DNA of 64,000 bases from Streptomyces caatingaensis. GTDB taxonomy: Bacteria > Actinomycetota > Actinomycetes > Streptomycetales > Streptomycetaceae. The notes under the pieces were generated by a model that saw only the letters and a program-made list of their open reading frames with translations, had not been told where the DNA came from and ran no database searches. The DNA lies in NCBI RefSeq assembly GCF_001187435.1, contig NZ_LFXA01000014.1, forward strand, positions 186,001 through 250,000. Direction: 5' to 3'. Below are positions 40,381-49,947 of this stretch, one piece after another. The translations under genes were made by a program, and so were the position numbers. Numbering within the stretch: the stretch's first letter is position 1; each line of letters starts with the position of its first letter.

Positions 40381-42521
40381 CCACCGCGACGACCCCGCCC
40401 CGCCCCGCCACCGGCGCCGTCGGCACCTCCCACATCCGCCTCGAGGGCCGCGACAAGGTCACCGGCGCCGCCCGCTACGCCGCCGACTTCCCGGCCGACG
40501 GCCTCGCCCACGGCTGGATCGTCGTCTCCACCGTCGCCCGCGGCCGCATACGCTCCGTCGCCGACACCCCCGTCCTCGCGATGCCCGGCGTCCTCGCCGT
40601 CCTGCACCACGGCAACGCCCCCCGCCTGAAGGAGGACTTCTCCGGCACCTTCGGACCCGACGCCACCACACAGATCCTCCAGCACGACCGCGTCCCGCAC
40701 GCCGGCTGGCCGGTCGCCCTCGTCGTCGCCGAGACCCCCGAACAGGCCAGGGAGGCCGCCGAGTCGCTCACCGTCACCTACGCCACCGAACCGCACGACG
40801 TCGACTTCCGCCCCGGCCACCCCGCCGCCTACACCCCCGAGGCGCGGCCCGTCCGCCCCGCGGCCGCCGAGAAGGGCGACGTCGAGGCCGAACTCGCCGC
40901 CTCCGACGTCGTGGTGGACGCCCGCTACACCACCGCGGAGGAACACCACAACCCCATGGAACCACACGCCGCCCTCGCCCACTGGGACGGCGGACGGCTC
41001 GACGTCGTCGACACCACCCAGGGCGCCCACGCCACCGCCCAGGACCTCGCCCGGCTCTTCGGCCTCGACCCGGCCGCGGTGCGCCTGCGCTCCGAGCACG
41101 TCGGCGGCGGCTTCGGCTGCAAGGCCCAGGTCCGCGCGCACCTCGTCCTCGCCGTCATGGCGGCGACCCTGCTCGCCCGGCCCGTCCGCGTCGCGCTCAC
41201 CCGGGCCCAGACCTTCACGCTCATCGGCCACCGCAGCGCCACCGCCCAGCGCGTCCGGCTCGGCGCCGGCGCCGACGGGCGGCTGCGCGCCCTGGAGCAC
41301 ACGGCGCTCAGCGCGACCTCCACGGTCCAGGAGTTCGTCGAGACCAGCGCCGCCTACGGGCGTTCCCTGTACGACGCGCGCGGCCACCGCACCGTCGACA
41401 GCGTGGTGCCCCTCGACATCCCCACCCCGACCTACATGCGCGCCCCCGGCGAGGCCCCCGGATCGTTCGCGCTGGAGTGCGCGCTCGACGAACTGGCCGA
41501 GCGCTGCGGCATCGACCCGATCGTCCTGCGCGGCCGCAACGAACCCGCCGTCGGCCCCGTCTCCGGGCTCCCGTTCGCCGGACGCCGCCTGCTCGACTGC
41601 TTCGCCGAAGGGGCCCGCCGCTTCGGGTGGGACGGGCGCGACCCGCGGCCCGGCGTCCGGCGCGACGGGCGCTGGCTCGTCGGCACCGGCACCGCGGCCG
41701 CCACCTTCTTCGCGGGCGCCTTCCCGGCGACCGCCTCCGCGACCGCCCACCCCGACGGCACCTTCACCGTGCGCATCGCCGCGGCGGACATCGGCACCGG
41801 GGCGCGCACCGCCCTGACCCAACTGGCCGCCGAAGCCCTGGAGGTGACGCCCGGCCGCGTGCGCCTGCTCATCGCCGACAGCGACTTCGGCGCCGCCTGG
41901 GTGGCCGGCGGCTCCATGGGCACCCGCTCCTGGGGCTGGGCGGTCACCCTCGCCGCCCGCGACCTGCGCGAACGCCTCGCCCTCGGCGGCGGCGTCCCGG
42001 CGGACGGGCTCACCGTGCGCTCCGACACCACACAGGCCGTCGGCGCCCTCGCCGCCCGCGAACGCCACTCCTACGGCGCGCAGTTCGCCGAGGTCGCCGT
42101 CGACCCGGGCACCGGCGAGATCCGCGTCCGGCGCATGCTCGGCGTCTTCGCCGCCGGCCGGATCGTCAACCCCCTCACCGCCCGCAGCCAGCTGACCGGC
42201 GGCATGATCTGGGGCCTGTCCATGGCCCTGCACGAGGAGGCCGTCCGCGACACCGCCTCCGGCACCCTGGTCAACGCCGACCTCGCGGGCTACCACATCG
42301 CCGCCCACGCCGACGTGCCCGCCGTCGAGGCGGACTGGCTGGACGACCCCGACCCCGAGGACCCCGTCGGCATCAAGGGCATCGGCGAGATCGGCGCCGT
42401 CGGCTCCGCCGCGGCGATCGCCAACGCCGTCTGGCACGCCACCGGCGTCCGCCACCGGAACCTGCCCATCCGGCCCGACCGGGTCCTGACGGCGGAGCGC
42501 GACCGTGCTGGACATCGCTGA
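40377..42521 (+). CDS. Molybdenum hydroxylase, molybdopterin subunit (PaoC/YagR-like)
   Basis: The 714-residue catalytic subunit contains VGGGFGCKAQ, RAPGEAPGSFALECALDEL and the C-terminal GIKGIGEIGAVG whose Glu is the base catalyst in the xanthine oxidase family. Length and partner subunits fit PaoC aldehyde oxidoreductases, which oxidise aromatic and aliphatic aldehydes using MCD-type cofactor; xanthine is less likely. The start ATG overlaps the FAD-subunit stop. The product is likely a cytoplasmic heterotrimer. Confidence 0.92.
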   Translation: MTTATTPPRPATGAVGTSHIRLEGRDKVTGAARYAADFPADGLAHGWIVVSTVARGRIRSVADTPVLAMPGVLAVLHHGNAPRLKEDFSGTFGPDATTQILQHDRVPHAGWPVALVVAETPEQAREAAESLTVTYATEPHDVDFRPGHPAAYTPEARPVRPAAAEKGDVEAELAASDVVVDARYTTAEEHHNPMEPHAALAHWDGGRLDVVDTTQGAHATAQDLARLFGLDPAAVRLRSEHVGGGFGCKAQVRAHLVLAVMAATLLARPVRVALTRAQTFTLIGHRSATAQRVRLGAGADGRLRALEHTALSATSTVQEFVETSAAYGRSLYDARGHRTVDSVVPLDIPTPTYMRAPGEAPGSFALECALDELAERCGIDPIVLRGRNEPAVGPVSGLPFAGRRLLDCFAEGARRFGWDGRDPRPGVRRDGRWLVGTGTAAATFFAGAFPATASATAHPDGTFTVRIAAADIGTGARTALTQLAAEALEVTPGRVRLLIADSDFGAAWVAGGSMGTRSWGWAVTLAARDLRERLALGGGVPADGLTVRSDTTQAVGALAARERHSYGAQFAEVAVDPGTGEIRVRRMLGVFAAGRIVNPLTARSQLTGGMIWGLSMALHEEAVRDTASGTLVNADLAGYHIAAHADVPAVEADWLDDPDPEDPVGIKGIGEIGAVGSAAAIANAVWHATGVRHRNLPIRPDRVLTAERDRAGHR

Positions 42522-43644
42522 GGAACTCGTCCAATGGGCCGCCGAGGGGCGGGACTTCGCCGTCGCCACCGTCGTGGCCGTGAGCGGCAGCGCCCCCCGC
42601 GGGCCCGGCGCCGCCCTCGCCGTGGACGGCGCCGGGCGGGCGGCCGGCTCGGTCTCCGGCGGCTGCATCGAAGCGGCCGTCCACGACCTGTGCGTCCGGG
42701 CCCTGGAGGACGGCACGGTCCTGCGCGAACGCTTCGGACCCAGCGACGACGACGCCTTCGCCGCCGGCCTCACCTGCGGCGGCACCATCGAGGTCGTGGC
42801 CGCGCCCTTCCCGGCGGCCGCACCGGGCCGGGACGTGCTCGTCCGCGCGCTCACGGCGGCCGCGCGCGGCGAGGCGGCCGCCCTGGCCCGGGCCGTCCGC
42901 GGCCCGGCCGGACTCCTCCACGGCGCCCTGCTCGTCCGGCCCGACGGCACGTACGACGGCGGCCTCGGCGGCCGGCCCGCCCTCGACCGCACGGCCGCGG
43001 CCGAGGCGCACGCCCTGCTCCGCGCCGGACGCACCGGCACCGTCGACCTGTCGCCGGACGGCACGCTCTGCCCCGGCGGGCTGACGCTCCTGGTCGAGTC
43101 CGTCCCCGAACCGCCCCGCCTGATCATCTTCGGCGCGGTCGACTTCACGGCGGCCCTGGTACGGATCGGCGCGTTCCTCGGCTACCACGTCACCGTCTGC
43201 GACGCGCGGCCCGTCTTCGCCACGGCCGCCCGCTTCCCCGGGGCGGACGAGGTCGTCGCCGACTGGCCGCACCGCTACCTCCGCGGCACCCCCACCGACG
43301 AACGGACCGTGCTGTGCGTCCTGACCCACGACGCCAAGTTCGACGTACCCCTGCTGCGGGTCGCCCTGCGGCTTCCCGTCGCGTTCGTCGGCGCGATGGG
43401 CTCGCGCCGCACCCACGAGGACCGGGTCCGGCGGCTGCGCGAAGCCGGCGTCGGCGACGGGGAACTGGCCCGGCTGCGCGCCCCCGTCGGCCTGGACCTC
43501 GGGGGACGCACGCCCGAGGAGACGGCCCTGTCCATCGCGGCGGAGATCGTCGCCGCCCGCCACGGCGGCACCGGCCTCCCGCTCACCGGCACCCGGACCG
43601 CGATCCACCGCACGCCCGCCGAACACCCTGCCGGGCAAAGGTAG
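42505..43644 (+). CDS. xdhC: XdhC/CoxI-family molybdenum cofactor chaperone
   Basis: The 379-residue protein has the N-terminal XdhC_CoxI domain (ATVVAVSGSAPRGPGAALAV, then GSVSGGCIEAAVHDL) and the C-terminal Rossmann domain (IIFGAVDFTAALVRIGAFLG, CDARPVFATAARF, GAMGSRRTHEDR). Such proteins bind the molybdenum cofactor, help its sulfuration and insert it into the hydroxylase (role of PaoD in E. coli). Its GTG start overlaps the catalytic subunit by 17 bp, coupling chaperone to enzyme. Last gene of the operon. Confidence 0.9.
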   Translation: MLDIAEELVQWAAEGRDFAVATVVAVSGSAPRGPGAALAVDGAGRAAGSVSGGCIEAAVHDLCVRALEDGTVLRERFGPSDDDAFAAGLTCGGTIEVVAAPFPAAAPGRDVLVRALTAAARGEAAALARAVRGPAGLLHGALLVRPDGTYDGGLGGRPALDRTAAAEAHALLRAGRTGTVDLSPDGTLCPGGLTLLVESVPEPPRLIIFGAVDFTAALVRIGAFLGYHVTVCDARPVFATAARFPGADEVVADWPHRYLRGTPTDERTVLCVLTHDAKFDVPLLRVALRLPVAFVGAMGSRRTHEDRVRRLREAGVGDGELARLRAPVGLDLGGRTPEETALSIAAEIVAARHGGTGLPLTGTRTAIHRTPAEHPAGQR

Positions 43645-43702
43645 TTGAGAGTGCTGGAAAAGTCGGATGCGCACCGCCGGGCCGCGTGGTACCCAGATGG
43701 CC

Positions 43703-44218
43703 ATGAACGATCTTGAGACGGAAAGGCTCGTGCTCCACCCCCTGACCGCCGACGAGGCCCGGCGCCTCGTGGCCCGCCGCCCCGCGCCCGGCGACCACTG
43801 GGCGCCCGGCTACCCCACCGACGGCGACGTGGAGTCGGCCACGGACTTCCTCAACCACTGCGCCGCCACCGGCGATCCGCAGCCGTTCGGGGACTACGAG
43901 ATCCGCCGGCGCCCCGACGGCCTCGTCATCGGCAGCCTCGGCTTCCACAGCCCGCCCGACGCGGACCGCACCGTGACCATCGGCTACGGCCTCGTCGAAT
44001 CGGCCCGCGGCCGGGGCTACGCCACCGAGGCCCTGCGCGCCCTGCTCGCCCTCGCCCGCGACCACGGCGTCACCCGCGTCAAGGGCGACGCCGACCTCGA
44101 CAACATCGCCTCCCAGCGGGTCATGGCGAGCGCGGGCATGCGGCCCGCGGGGGAGGACGACCGGGTCAAGTACTACGAGATCGCCTGGCCCGGCACCGTC
44201 CCGGCGGTCGGTGCCTGA
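43703..44218 (+). CDS. GNAT acetyltransferase (RimJ/RimL-like)
   Basis: The 171-residue protein has the RimJ-type start NDLETERLVLHPLTADEARR, a FGDYEIRRRPDGLVIGSLGF beta meander and the acetyl-CoA loop ESARGRGYATEALRALL. The substrate is unknown. ATG 43703 is preferred; ATG 43697 adds two residues. No strong ribosome site. About 58 bp follow xdhC, so it may be read from the same operon or from its own promoter around 43645-43690. Confidence 0.85.
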   Translation: MNDLETERLVLHPLTADEARRLVARRPAPGDHWAPGYPTDGDVESATDFLNHCAATGDPQPFGDYEIRRRPDGLVIGSLGFHSPPDADRTVTIGYGLVESARGRGYATEALRALLALARDHGVTRVKGDADLDNIASQRVMASAGMRPAGEDDRVKYYEIAWPGTVPAVGA

Positions 44219-44454
44219 CACGCCCGCGAGCGGCCCGGGGCGCGGCACCGGGCCCCGCACCACCGCCGCGGCGGCCGGGGGCGGGCTCGGCTCGGGCCTC
44301 CCCCGCTCCGGAGCGGCGGGTTCGCCGGGGGGCGGCAGGTGCTCTGCGACGACCCCGCTCGGTGAGGCGGCGGACCGCTCGCGCGGCTCCCGCCGGGCCC
44401 GCGGCGGGAGGACGGGGCGGGCCCGGACCCGCGCCGCCCCCGGCCGGGCCGGCG

Positions 44455-44691
44455 TCACTTCTTCGGCGGCTTGATCCACCCCTTCTTCACCAGCTCGTCG
44501 CAGTGCCACTTCGCGTGGGCCGGCGTCTCGTGGTTCTTCTTCGCGGCGGCCAGGCAGTCCGCGTACGGGTAGGGCGGCTGGTCGCCGACCGGGGCCCGCC
44601 GGACCGGGGCCGCCGCGGCCGCCGCGACCGTCGTCGCCGCGACCGCGCCGAACGCCATCGCCGCGGCCATCATGAGCGTCGTCCAACGCAC
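44455..44691 (-). CDS. Small secreted protein
   Basis: The 78-residue precursor starts at GTG 44691 with AGGAGG six bases upstream. A hydrophobic stretch (MMAAAMAFGAVAATTVAAAA) and an Ala cleavage region give a mature peptide of about 50 residues ending YADCLAAAKKNHETPAHAKW and WIKPPKK. Two cysteines (ADCL, WHCD) could form one disulfide. The mature peptide is basic. I recognise no family. Confidence 0.7.
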   Translation of the reverse strand: MRWTTLMMAAAMAFGAVAATTVAAAAAAPVRRAPVGDQPPYPYADCLAAAKKNHETPAHAKWHCDELVKKGWIKPPKK

Positions 44692-45054
44692 AGCATTCCT
44701 CCTGATGTGGTCGATTGATCCCTGCTCGTCCTCGTTCAACGAGCCCGGCCCGGCGAGGGAACGCCCGCGCCGCGGCCAGGTGGCCCGTCCCCGGGCCGCG
44801 CCCCCGCGCAACCGCTGTGGCGCCGCACCGACTTCGTCCCGCCCGCGGGTGCGGAGATCTACCGGCGCGCTCGAATCCCCGTGGTGCGCAAGGGCGGTTG
44901 CCCCGGTGGGGGGTGGCGGGCTCGCCGGGTCCGGCGGGCGGGACGGCCGTGCTGGGCGTGCCGGGCCCGCCGGGCGCGCGACCGTGCCGGCCGCCGGGGG
45001 AGTGCGGCGGGGGGACGTACGCGGGGACGTACGTGAGGACGTACGCACGCGGCG
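44692..45054. other. Gene-free gap with 12-bp tandem repeat
   Basis: No convincing gene in 363 bp. Just beyond the cydB stop, GGACGTACG occurs three times at 45013, 45025 and 45037, a 12-bp period. The remainder is GC-rich and contains the promoter of the small secreted gene nearest 44700-44760. Confidence 0.7.
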
Positions 45055-46125
45055 TCAGCCCGGCCCGTCCCGCCCGTCCCGCCCCTCCCACCCGCCCTGC
45101 TCGTCCCGCCCGCCCCCGGCGGCGCCCCTCCCCGCCCCCATGTCCTGCTGGAAGAGCCGGTACAGCCACCACAGCGACGGCACCAGCAGGAACGCGCCCA
45201 CGCCCAGGCTCGCCAGACAGGCGGTCAGCACGGCCGGGTGCGAGGCCGTCGCCGCGACCGTCGTGTCCGGCACCAGCATCAGCGGATACTGCGCCGCGCC
45301 CCACGCCCACAGGACCGCCGCCACCGCCACCGCGGCACTCGCCCGCGCCACGATGTACCGCCGACGCACCAGCAGCACCATCCCCACCAGCCCGCCCACA
45401 GCACTCAACAGCACCAGCGGCAGCGCCCGGTGGGTGAGCCCGGTGAACAGCCGCGGCGCGTCCGCGTGCAGGACGGCGATGCCGGCCACCGCCACCACCC
45501 CGCAGGCGGCGCCCGAGGCCAGGGCCCGCCCGCGGAAGGCCCCGGCCAGCTCCGGCCGGCCCTCCCGCAGCGCGTCCGCGCACAGGTAGACGGCCGAGAG
45601 ATGTGCACAGGCCAGCACCGCGAGCACGCCGCCGAGCGCCGAGGTGGGACTCACCCAGCTCGCCACGGGACCGCCGGCCGCCAGCCCGGGCGGGACGCGG
45701 CCCGACGCCACCGCCCCCGCCACCGTGCCCAGGAAGAACGGGGTGACGACCGACGAGACCGCGAAACACGCCCCGAACAGCCGGCGCGCCGCCAGTCCCG
45801 TACTCGCCTTGCGGAACGCGAACGCCGCGCCCCGGGCGATGATGCCCAGCGCGGTGAACGTCAACGGCAGGTACAGCGTGGAGAGGACGGCGGCGAAGAC
45901 CGGGGAGAAGCCCGCCCACAGCAGCACCACCACGAAGATGATCCAGACGTGGTTGGCCTCCCAGACCGGCCCGATGACGTGTTCGATCAGCCGGCGCTGC
46001 GGCAGGCCGCGCCGGCTGCCCCCGGCCAGCAGGTCCCACAGGCCCGCCCCGAAGTCGGCCCCGCCGAAGAGCGCGTAGCACGTCAGGCCCAGCCACATCA
46101 CGGCCAGCAGGGCGTCGGCGAGCAT
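45055..46125 (-). CDS. cydB: Cytochrome bd oxidase subunit II
   Basis: The 356-residue protein has eight or nine helices and the family start LADALLAVMWLGLTCYALFG, GADFGAGLWDLLAGG, WEANHVWIIFVVVLLWAGF and a long run of helices. It forms the quinol oxidase with CydA and supports respiration at low oxygen or with damaged cytochrome c oxidase. The C-terminal 30 residues are a Gly/Arg/Asp-rich tail not expected in the fold. It follows cydA by 13 bp. No cydCD genes are adjacent; in S. coelicolor-type genomes cydCD follows cydAB (general knowledge). Confidence 0.92.
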   Translation of the reverse strand: MLADALLAVMWLGLTCYALFGGADFGAGLWDLLAGGSRRGLPQRRLIEHVIGPVWEANHVWIIFVVVLLWAGFSPVFAAVLSTLYLPLTFTALGIIARGAAFAFRKASTGLAARRLFGACFAVSSVVTPFFLGTVAGAVASGRVPPGLAAGGPVASWVSPTSALGGVLAVLACAHLSAVYLCADALREGRPELAGAFRGRALASGAACGVVAVAGIAVLHADAPRLFTGLTHRALPLVLLSAVGGLVGMVLLVRRRYIVARASAAVAVAAVLWAWGAAQYPLMLVPDTTVAATASHPAVLTACLASLGVGAFLLVPSLWWLYRLFQQDMGAGRGAAGGGRDEQGGWEGRDGRDGPG

Positions 46126-46138
46126 CGTCGGTCCCTCC

Positions 46139-47542
46139 TCACACCACCGGGTAGTCCTCGACGTCCCGCTCCTGCGGTGCGACGGGTACGGGCCGTTCGG
46201 TGGCCATCCGGCGCAGCACCACGACGGTCGCCGCCGTCATCGCCGCGTAGACCACCAGCACGAGCCACAGCCCGGTCATCAGTCCGGGCGCGGGGTTGAC
46301 CGCCTCGCGGACGGTCATCAGCCCCTGGACGATCCACGGCTGGCGGCCGAGTTCGGTCACGCACCAGCCGCACTCCAGCGCGACGACGGCGGCCGGACCC
46401 GTGAGCACGGCCAGGAGCAGGAACGCCCGGCCGCCGCGCCCGGCCAGCGGGTCGCCGCCGCCCCTGCGCCGGGCCCGCCACCACGCGCACAGCAGCCAGA
46501 CGCCCATGAGCAGCAGGAAGAACCCCGCCGCCACCATCAGGTCGAACGCCCAGTGCACCCCGGTCACCGCCGGCCGCCGCGCGGGCGGGACCAGGTCCAG
46601 ACCGCGGACGACCGCGCCGGGGCTGTCCCCGATCAGCAGCGACAACCCGCTGGGGATCTCCAGCCCGTACCGCAGCCCGTCGGCCCCCGCCACGCCGCCC
46701 AGCGTCAGCGGCACATGGCCGCCGGTGCGGAAGACGCCCTCCATCGCGGCGAGTTTGACGGGCTGGTTGGCGGCGACGAAGCGGGCCGCCCAGTCGCCCA
46801 CCACGATCTGGAACGGGGCGACGGCCGCGCCGAGCACGAAGGGCACGAGGAAACCCGCCCGCTGGTAGGCGGACCTCCGGCCGCGCAGCAGCGCGCAGGC
46901 GTGGACGCTCGCCGTCAGGAAGGCGGCGACCATCAGCGCGGCCAGGATCATGTGGACGGTCTGCGGCGGGGCCGCCGGGTTGAGCATCGCGGCCCACGGA
47001 TCGACCGCGGTGATCCGCCCCGCGCGCACCGTGAAGCCGCTCGGCTGGTTCATCCAGGCGTTGGCGCAGACGACGAAGAACGCGGAGGCGACGCCCGCGA
47101 CGACGACGGGCACGCCGGTCCACAGGTGGACGCGCGGCGGCAGCCGGTCCCAGGCGTACAGATAGATGCCCAGGAAGATCGCCTCGATGAAGAAGGCGAT
47201 CCCCTCCAGGGCGAACGGCAGCCCGATGACCTGCCCGTAGCGCCCCATCAGCCCGGGCCACAGCAGGCCGAGTTCGAAACTGAGGATCGTGCCGGAGACG
47301 GCGCCCACCGCGAACAGCACCCCCATCGCCCGCGCCCACCGCCGGGCCAGCAGCCGCAGCACCGGATCGCCCGTGCGCAGCCCGCGCCACTCGGTGACCA
47401 GCGTCAGCAGCGGCAGCCCGACGCCCAGACACGCGACGACGATGTGCCAGGCCAGCGAGAAGCCCATCTGCGCCCGCGCCGCGGCGAGGTCGCCGGGCGA
47501 CGCGGCCGCCGCGAGGAGCCGGTGAACGGCGTCGGTGAGCAT
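46139..47542 (-). CDS. cydA: Cytochrome bd oxidase subunit I
   Basis: The 467-residue protein has the heme b595/d ligand His in FSLAWHIVVACLG, the b558 ligands in VHMILAALMVAAF and the downstream Met region, ALEGIAFFIEAIFLGIYLYA with the conserved Glu pair, and GRQPWIVQG at the end of the Q-loop. The Q-loop is short, as in actinobacterial and CioA-like enzymes. It reduces oxygen to water with menaquinol and adds to proton motive force. ATG 47542 starts MLTDAVHRLLAA. The promoter lies in the long gap upstream. Confidence 0.93.
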   Translation of the reverse strand: MLTDAVHRLLAAAASPGDLAAARAQMGFSLAWHIVVACLGVGLPLLTLVTEWRGLRTGDPVLRLLARRWARAMGVLFAVGAVSGTILSFELGLLWPGLMGRYGQVIGLPFALEGIAFFIEAIFLGIYLYAWDRLPPRVHLWTGVPVVVAGVASAFFVVCANAWMNQPSGFTVRAGRITAVDPWAAMLNPAAPPQTVHMILAALMVAAFLTASVHACALLRGRRSAYQRAGFLVPFVLGAAVAPFQIVVGDWAARFVAANQPVKLAAMEGVFRTGGHVPLTLGGVAGADGLRYGLEIPSGLSLLIGDSPGAVVRGLDLVPPARRPAVTGVHWAFDLMVAAGFFLLLMGVWLLCAWWRARRRGGGDPLAGRGGRAFLLLAVLTGPAAVVALECGWCVTELGRQPWIVQGLMTVREAVNPAPGLMTGLWLVLVVYAAMTAATVVVLRRMATERPVPVAPQERDVEDYPVV

Positions 47543-48478
47543 GGCGCCTGAGGTACCCCGCGGGCGCGCGGCGGTAACGACGCGCCGGGCAACAGGGTGC
47601 CGCGACCGGCGCGGAAAAGGCGTCGCGGGGCCGGTGAGGCGTCCCTAGGCTGTGACGCATGGGTTCTCTGTGACAGCCGGGCGCGCAGCCGCGTCGGGCC
47701 CCCGACTCCGCCGCTGACGCCTTCCTCCACGCACCTCCGCACCCGCCGCCGATTCCCACACCACGGGTCCGGTGCCGGTTGAGTGAGATCGACTTCCGAG
47801 AACGGAACGGGCGGCCGGGGCCCCTCAGCGGACCGTTTTCGATAGCGGATCGGCCTGGCCGAGCAGCTCAGCGAGCGGAGTCCGGGCCGGTAACAGGCAA
47901 CGGCTGCACCGGAGATACGTTTGCGGGACCGGCCCCGGACACAGCTGACCGGGGTGATCCCCCGCCGGGACCAGGCCCGGGCACCGCCGCGGTCGTGCCG
48001 CCTGCGGCCAGGGCCCGCGACCCCGCCGACCGAACCGTCACCGTTGCCGAGGACAGCAAAAGCCCTTGCCCGCCCTCGCCGACCATGGAAGAGCGGAATG
48101 TTGTCTGCGATCTCGCAGACCCACTCACGGTGAGGAACGACAGCCAATGATCTCGGCGTCCCGAAGCGGCCGCCGTCGGCACTGAGCAGCCCGTTGCCCA
48201 GCGGTCATCGGCCTCCTCCTGCCACGCCCGTCCCGCACGGCGGCCCCACGATGCGGTGCCCCCGCACCATCACTCTTCTCCGCCCGAGTTCAACTGGGTT
48301 CGCCTTGGGCTCACCCCGAGATCCGCGCGCGCCCGATTCACCGGCGCGCGCCTGACGCTGCGCGCCGGGCGCCCCGACACGCTCCGGGCGGCCTGACGGC
48401 CGGGGTGGGGACAACCCGAGCAAGGGGAGGGGTACGCGCCGGATGGCCCCGGCGCGTACCGCCCGGGACGCTGGGATC
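47543..48478. other. 936-bp gap with no convincing gene
   Basis: Several open frames exist on both strands but their translations are low-complexity and lack domains, signals or good starts. Structures seen: GGCTGT (47648-47653) with ACAGCC (47673-47678) enclosing two TGTGAC repeats, possibly part of cydA control; and GTCTGCGATCTCGCAGAC at 48103-48120 (8-bp arms). Composition is less GC-biased around 47760-48150 than in the neighbouring genes. A regulatory RNA is possible. Confidence 0.6.
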
Positions 48479-49894
48479 ATGAAACAGCGACGCCTCACCG
48501 CCGCCCTGACCCTGCTGCTCTCCCTCGGCGCCACGGCCCCCGCCCTCGCCGCCCCGGCCACTGCCCCGGCCCCGGCCCCGGCGGCCGGCAGCGCCGCCCG
48601 GACCGGCGAGCGCGCCGACGACCGCGTCGTCCGCGCCGTCGAACGCGCCGCCCACCCCCTGCGCTCCACCGATCCCTCCGCCCCGGACGACGACCTGCGG
48701 GCCCTCGACCGCATGATCGGCGACGCGCGCGTGGTCGGCATCGGCGAGGCCACGCACAACTCCCGCGACTTCTTCACCCTCAAACAGCGCGCCTTCCGCC
48801 ACCTCGTCCGCGACCGGGGCTTCCGGACCTACGCCCTGGAGGCCCCCTGGAGCACCGGCCTGCGGCTCAACGACTACGTCCTGCACGGCAAGGGCGACCC
48901 GCGGCGCATCATGCGCGAGGAGTTCCAGGACGCCTACCTCTTCTGGAACACCCGCGAATACCTCTCCCTCCTCACCTGGATGCGTTCCTGGAACCGCGCC
49001 CACCCGGACGACCCGGTCCGCTTCATGGGCAACGACGTCTCCTGGGCCGGCCCGGAGCTCTACGACCGCGTCCTCGACCACGTCCGCACCACCGACCCCG
49101 CCGCGCTGCCCCGCCTCGCCGAGCTCTACCGCGGCCTGCGCCCCGACGCGCCCACCGGCCCGTACATGCGCGCCTACCTCACCAAGCCGCCGGCCGAGCG
49201 GCGCGCCATGGCCGAACGGGCCGACCGCGCCCTGGAGTTGGTTCGCTCGCTGCGGCCGGGGCGCGGCCGCGCGGCCGCCGAGGCCCAGCGCTGGGCCGTG
49301 CAGAACGCCCGGGTCGTCCAGCAGAGCGCACGGCAGTACGCCTTCGACCTCACCGCGGAGAAGGACATCGCCGCCGCCATGCGCTTCCGCGACCGGACGA
49401 TGGCCGCCAACACCGCCTGGTGGCAGGAGGAGACCGGCACCAAGGTCCTGCTCTCCGCCCACAACGGCCACGTCCAGTACGAGACCGACGACCCGGCCCA
49501 CTACCCCCGGACGCAGGGCGCCTACCTGCGCGACCACTACGGGCCCCGCTACGTCAACGTCGGCCTCACCTTCGGCCGGGGCTCCTTCAACGCCGTGGGC
49601 GCCGACGACGCGATGCTCGACCGCAACGTCCGCCGCGTCACCGTCGGCCCGGACGCCCCCGGCAGCAACGGCGCGACCCTGGACCGCGCGCACGTCGGCG
49701 CCGGCGCCGGCTACCTGCTGGACCTGCGGACCGCCCCGGCCCCGGCCCGCGACTGGCTCCGCCAGGCCCGTCCCACGCGCAACATCGGCACCGCCTACCC
49801 CTGGCCCGAAGGCCAGGTCGCCCTCGCCCGCTCGTTCGACGTGCTGATCCATCTGCACCGGGTGGAGGCGGCGGACCGGTTGCCCTCCGACTGA
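48479..49894 (+). CDS. Erythromycin esterase-type hydrolase, secreted
   Basis: The 471-residue precursor has a signal peptide (KQRRLTAALTLLLSLGATAP, Ala-rich cleavage) and an erythromycin esterase domain: VVGIGEATHNSRDFFTLKQR, YALEAPWSTGLRLNDYVLHG, FMGNDVSWAG and LLSAHNGHVQYE, which carry the Glu and His residues of the EreA/EreC active site. Family members open macrolide lactones, but many homologues have no antibiotic activity. ATG 48479 is preferred over GTG-like upstream starts. It stands alone, ahead of an alpha/beta hydrolase. Confidence 0.88.
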   Translation: MKQRRLTAALTLLLSLGATAPALAAPATAPAPAPAAGSAARTGERADDRVVRAVERAAHPLRSTDPSAPDDDLRALDRMIGDARVVGIGEATHNSRDFFTLKQRAFRHLVRDRGFRTYALEAPWSTGLRLNDYVLHGKGDPRRIMREEFQDAYLFWNTREYLSLLTWMRSWNRAHPDDPVRFMGNDVSWAGPELYDRVLDHVRTTDPAALPRLAELYRGLRPDAPTGPYMRAYLTKPPAERRAMAERADRALELVRSLRPGRGRAAAEAQRWAVQNARVVQQSARQYAFDLTAEKDIAAAMRFRDRTMAANTAWWQEETGTKVLLSAHNGHVQYETDDPAHYPRTQGAYLRDHYGPRYVNVGLTFGRGSFNAVGADDAMLDRNVRRVTVGPDAPGSNGATLDRAHVGAGAGYLLDLRTAPAPARDWLRQARPTRNIGTAYPWPEGQVALARSFDVLIHLHRVEAADRLPSD

Positions 49895-49947
49895 GGCGGG
49901 ACGGCCCGCCCCTGGCCAACGGGCCGCCCCTCCCGCAGAATCGGATC

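Noticed and set aside
47779..48182. Two opposing frames of 123 and 104 codons
   Set aside because: Low-complexity, no domains, no convincing start; left as a gap.
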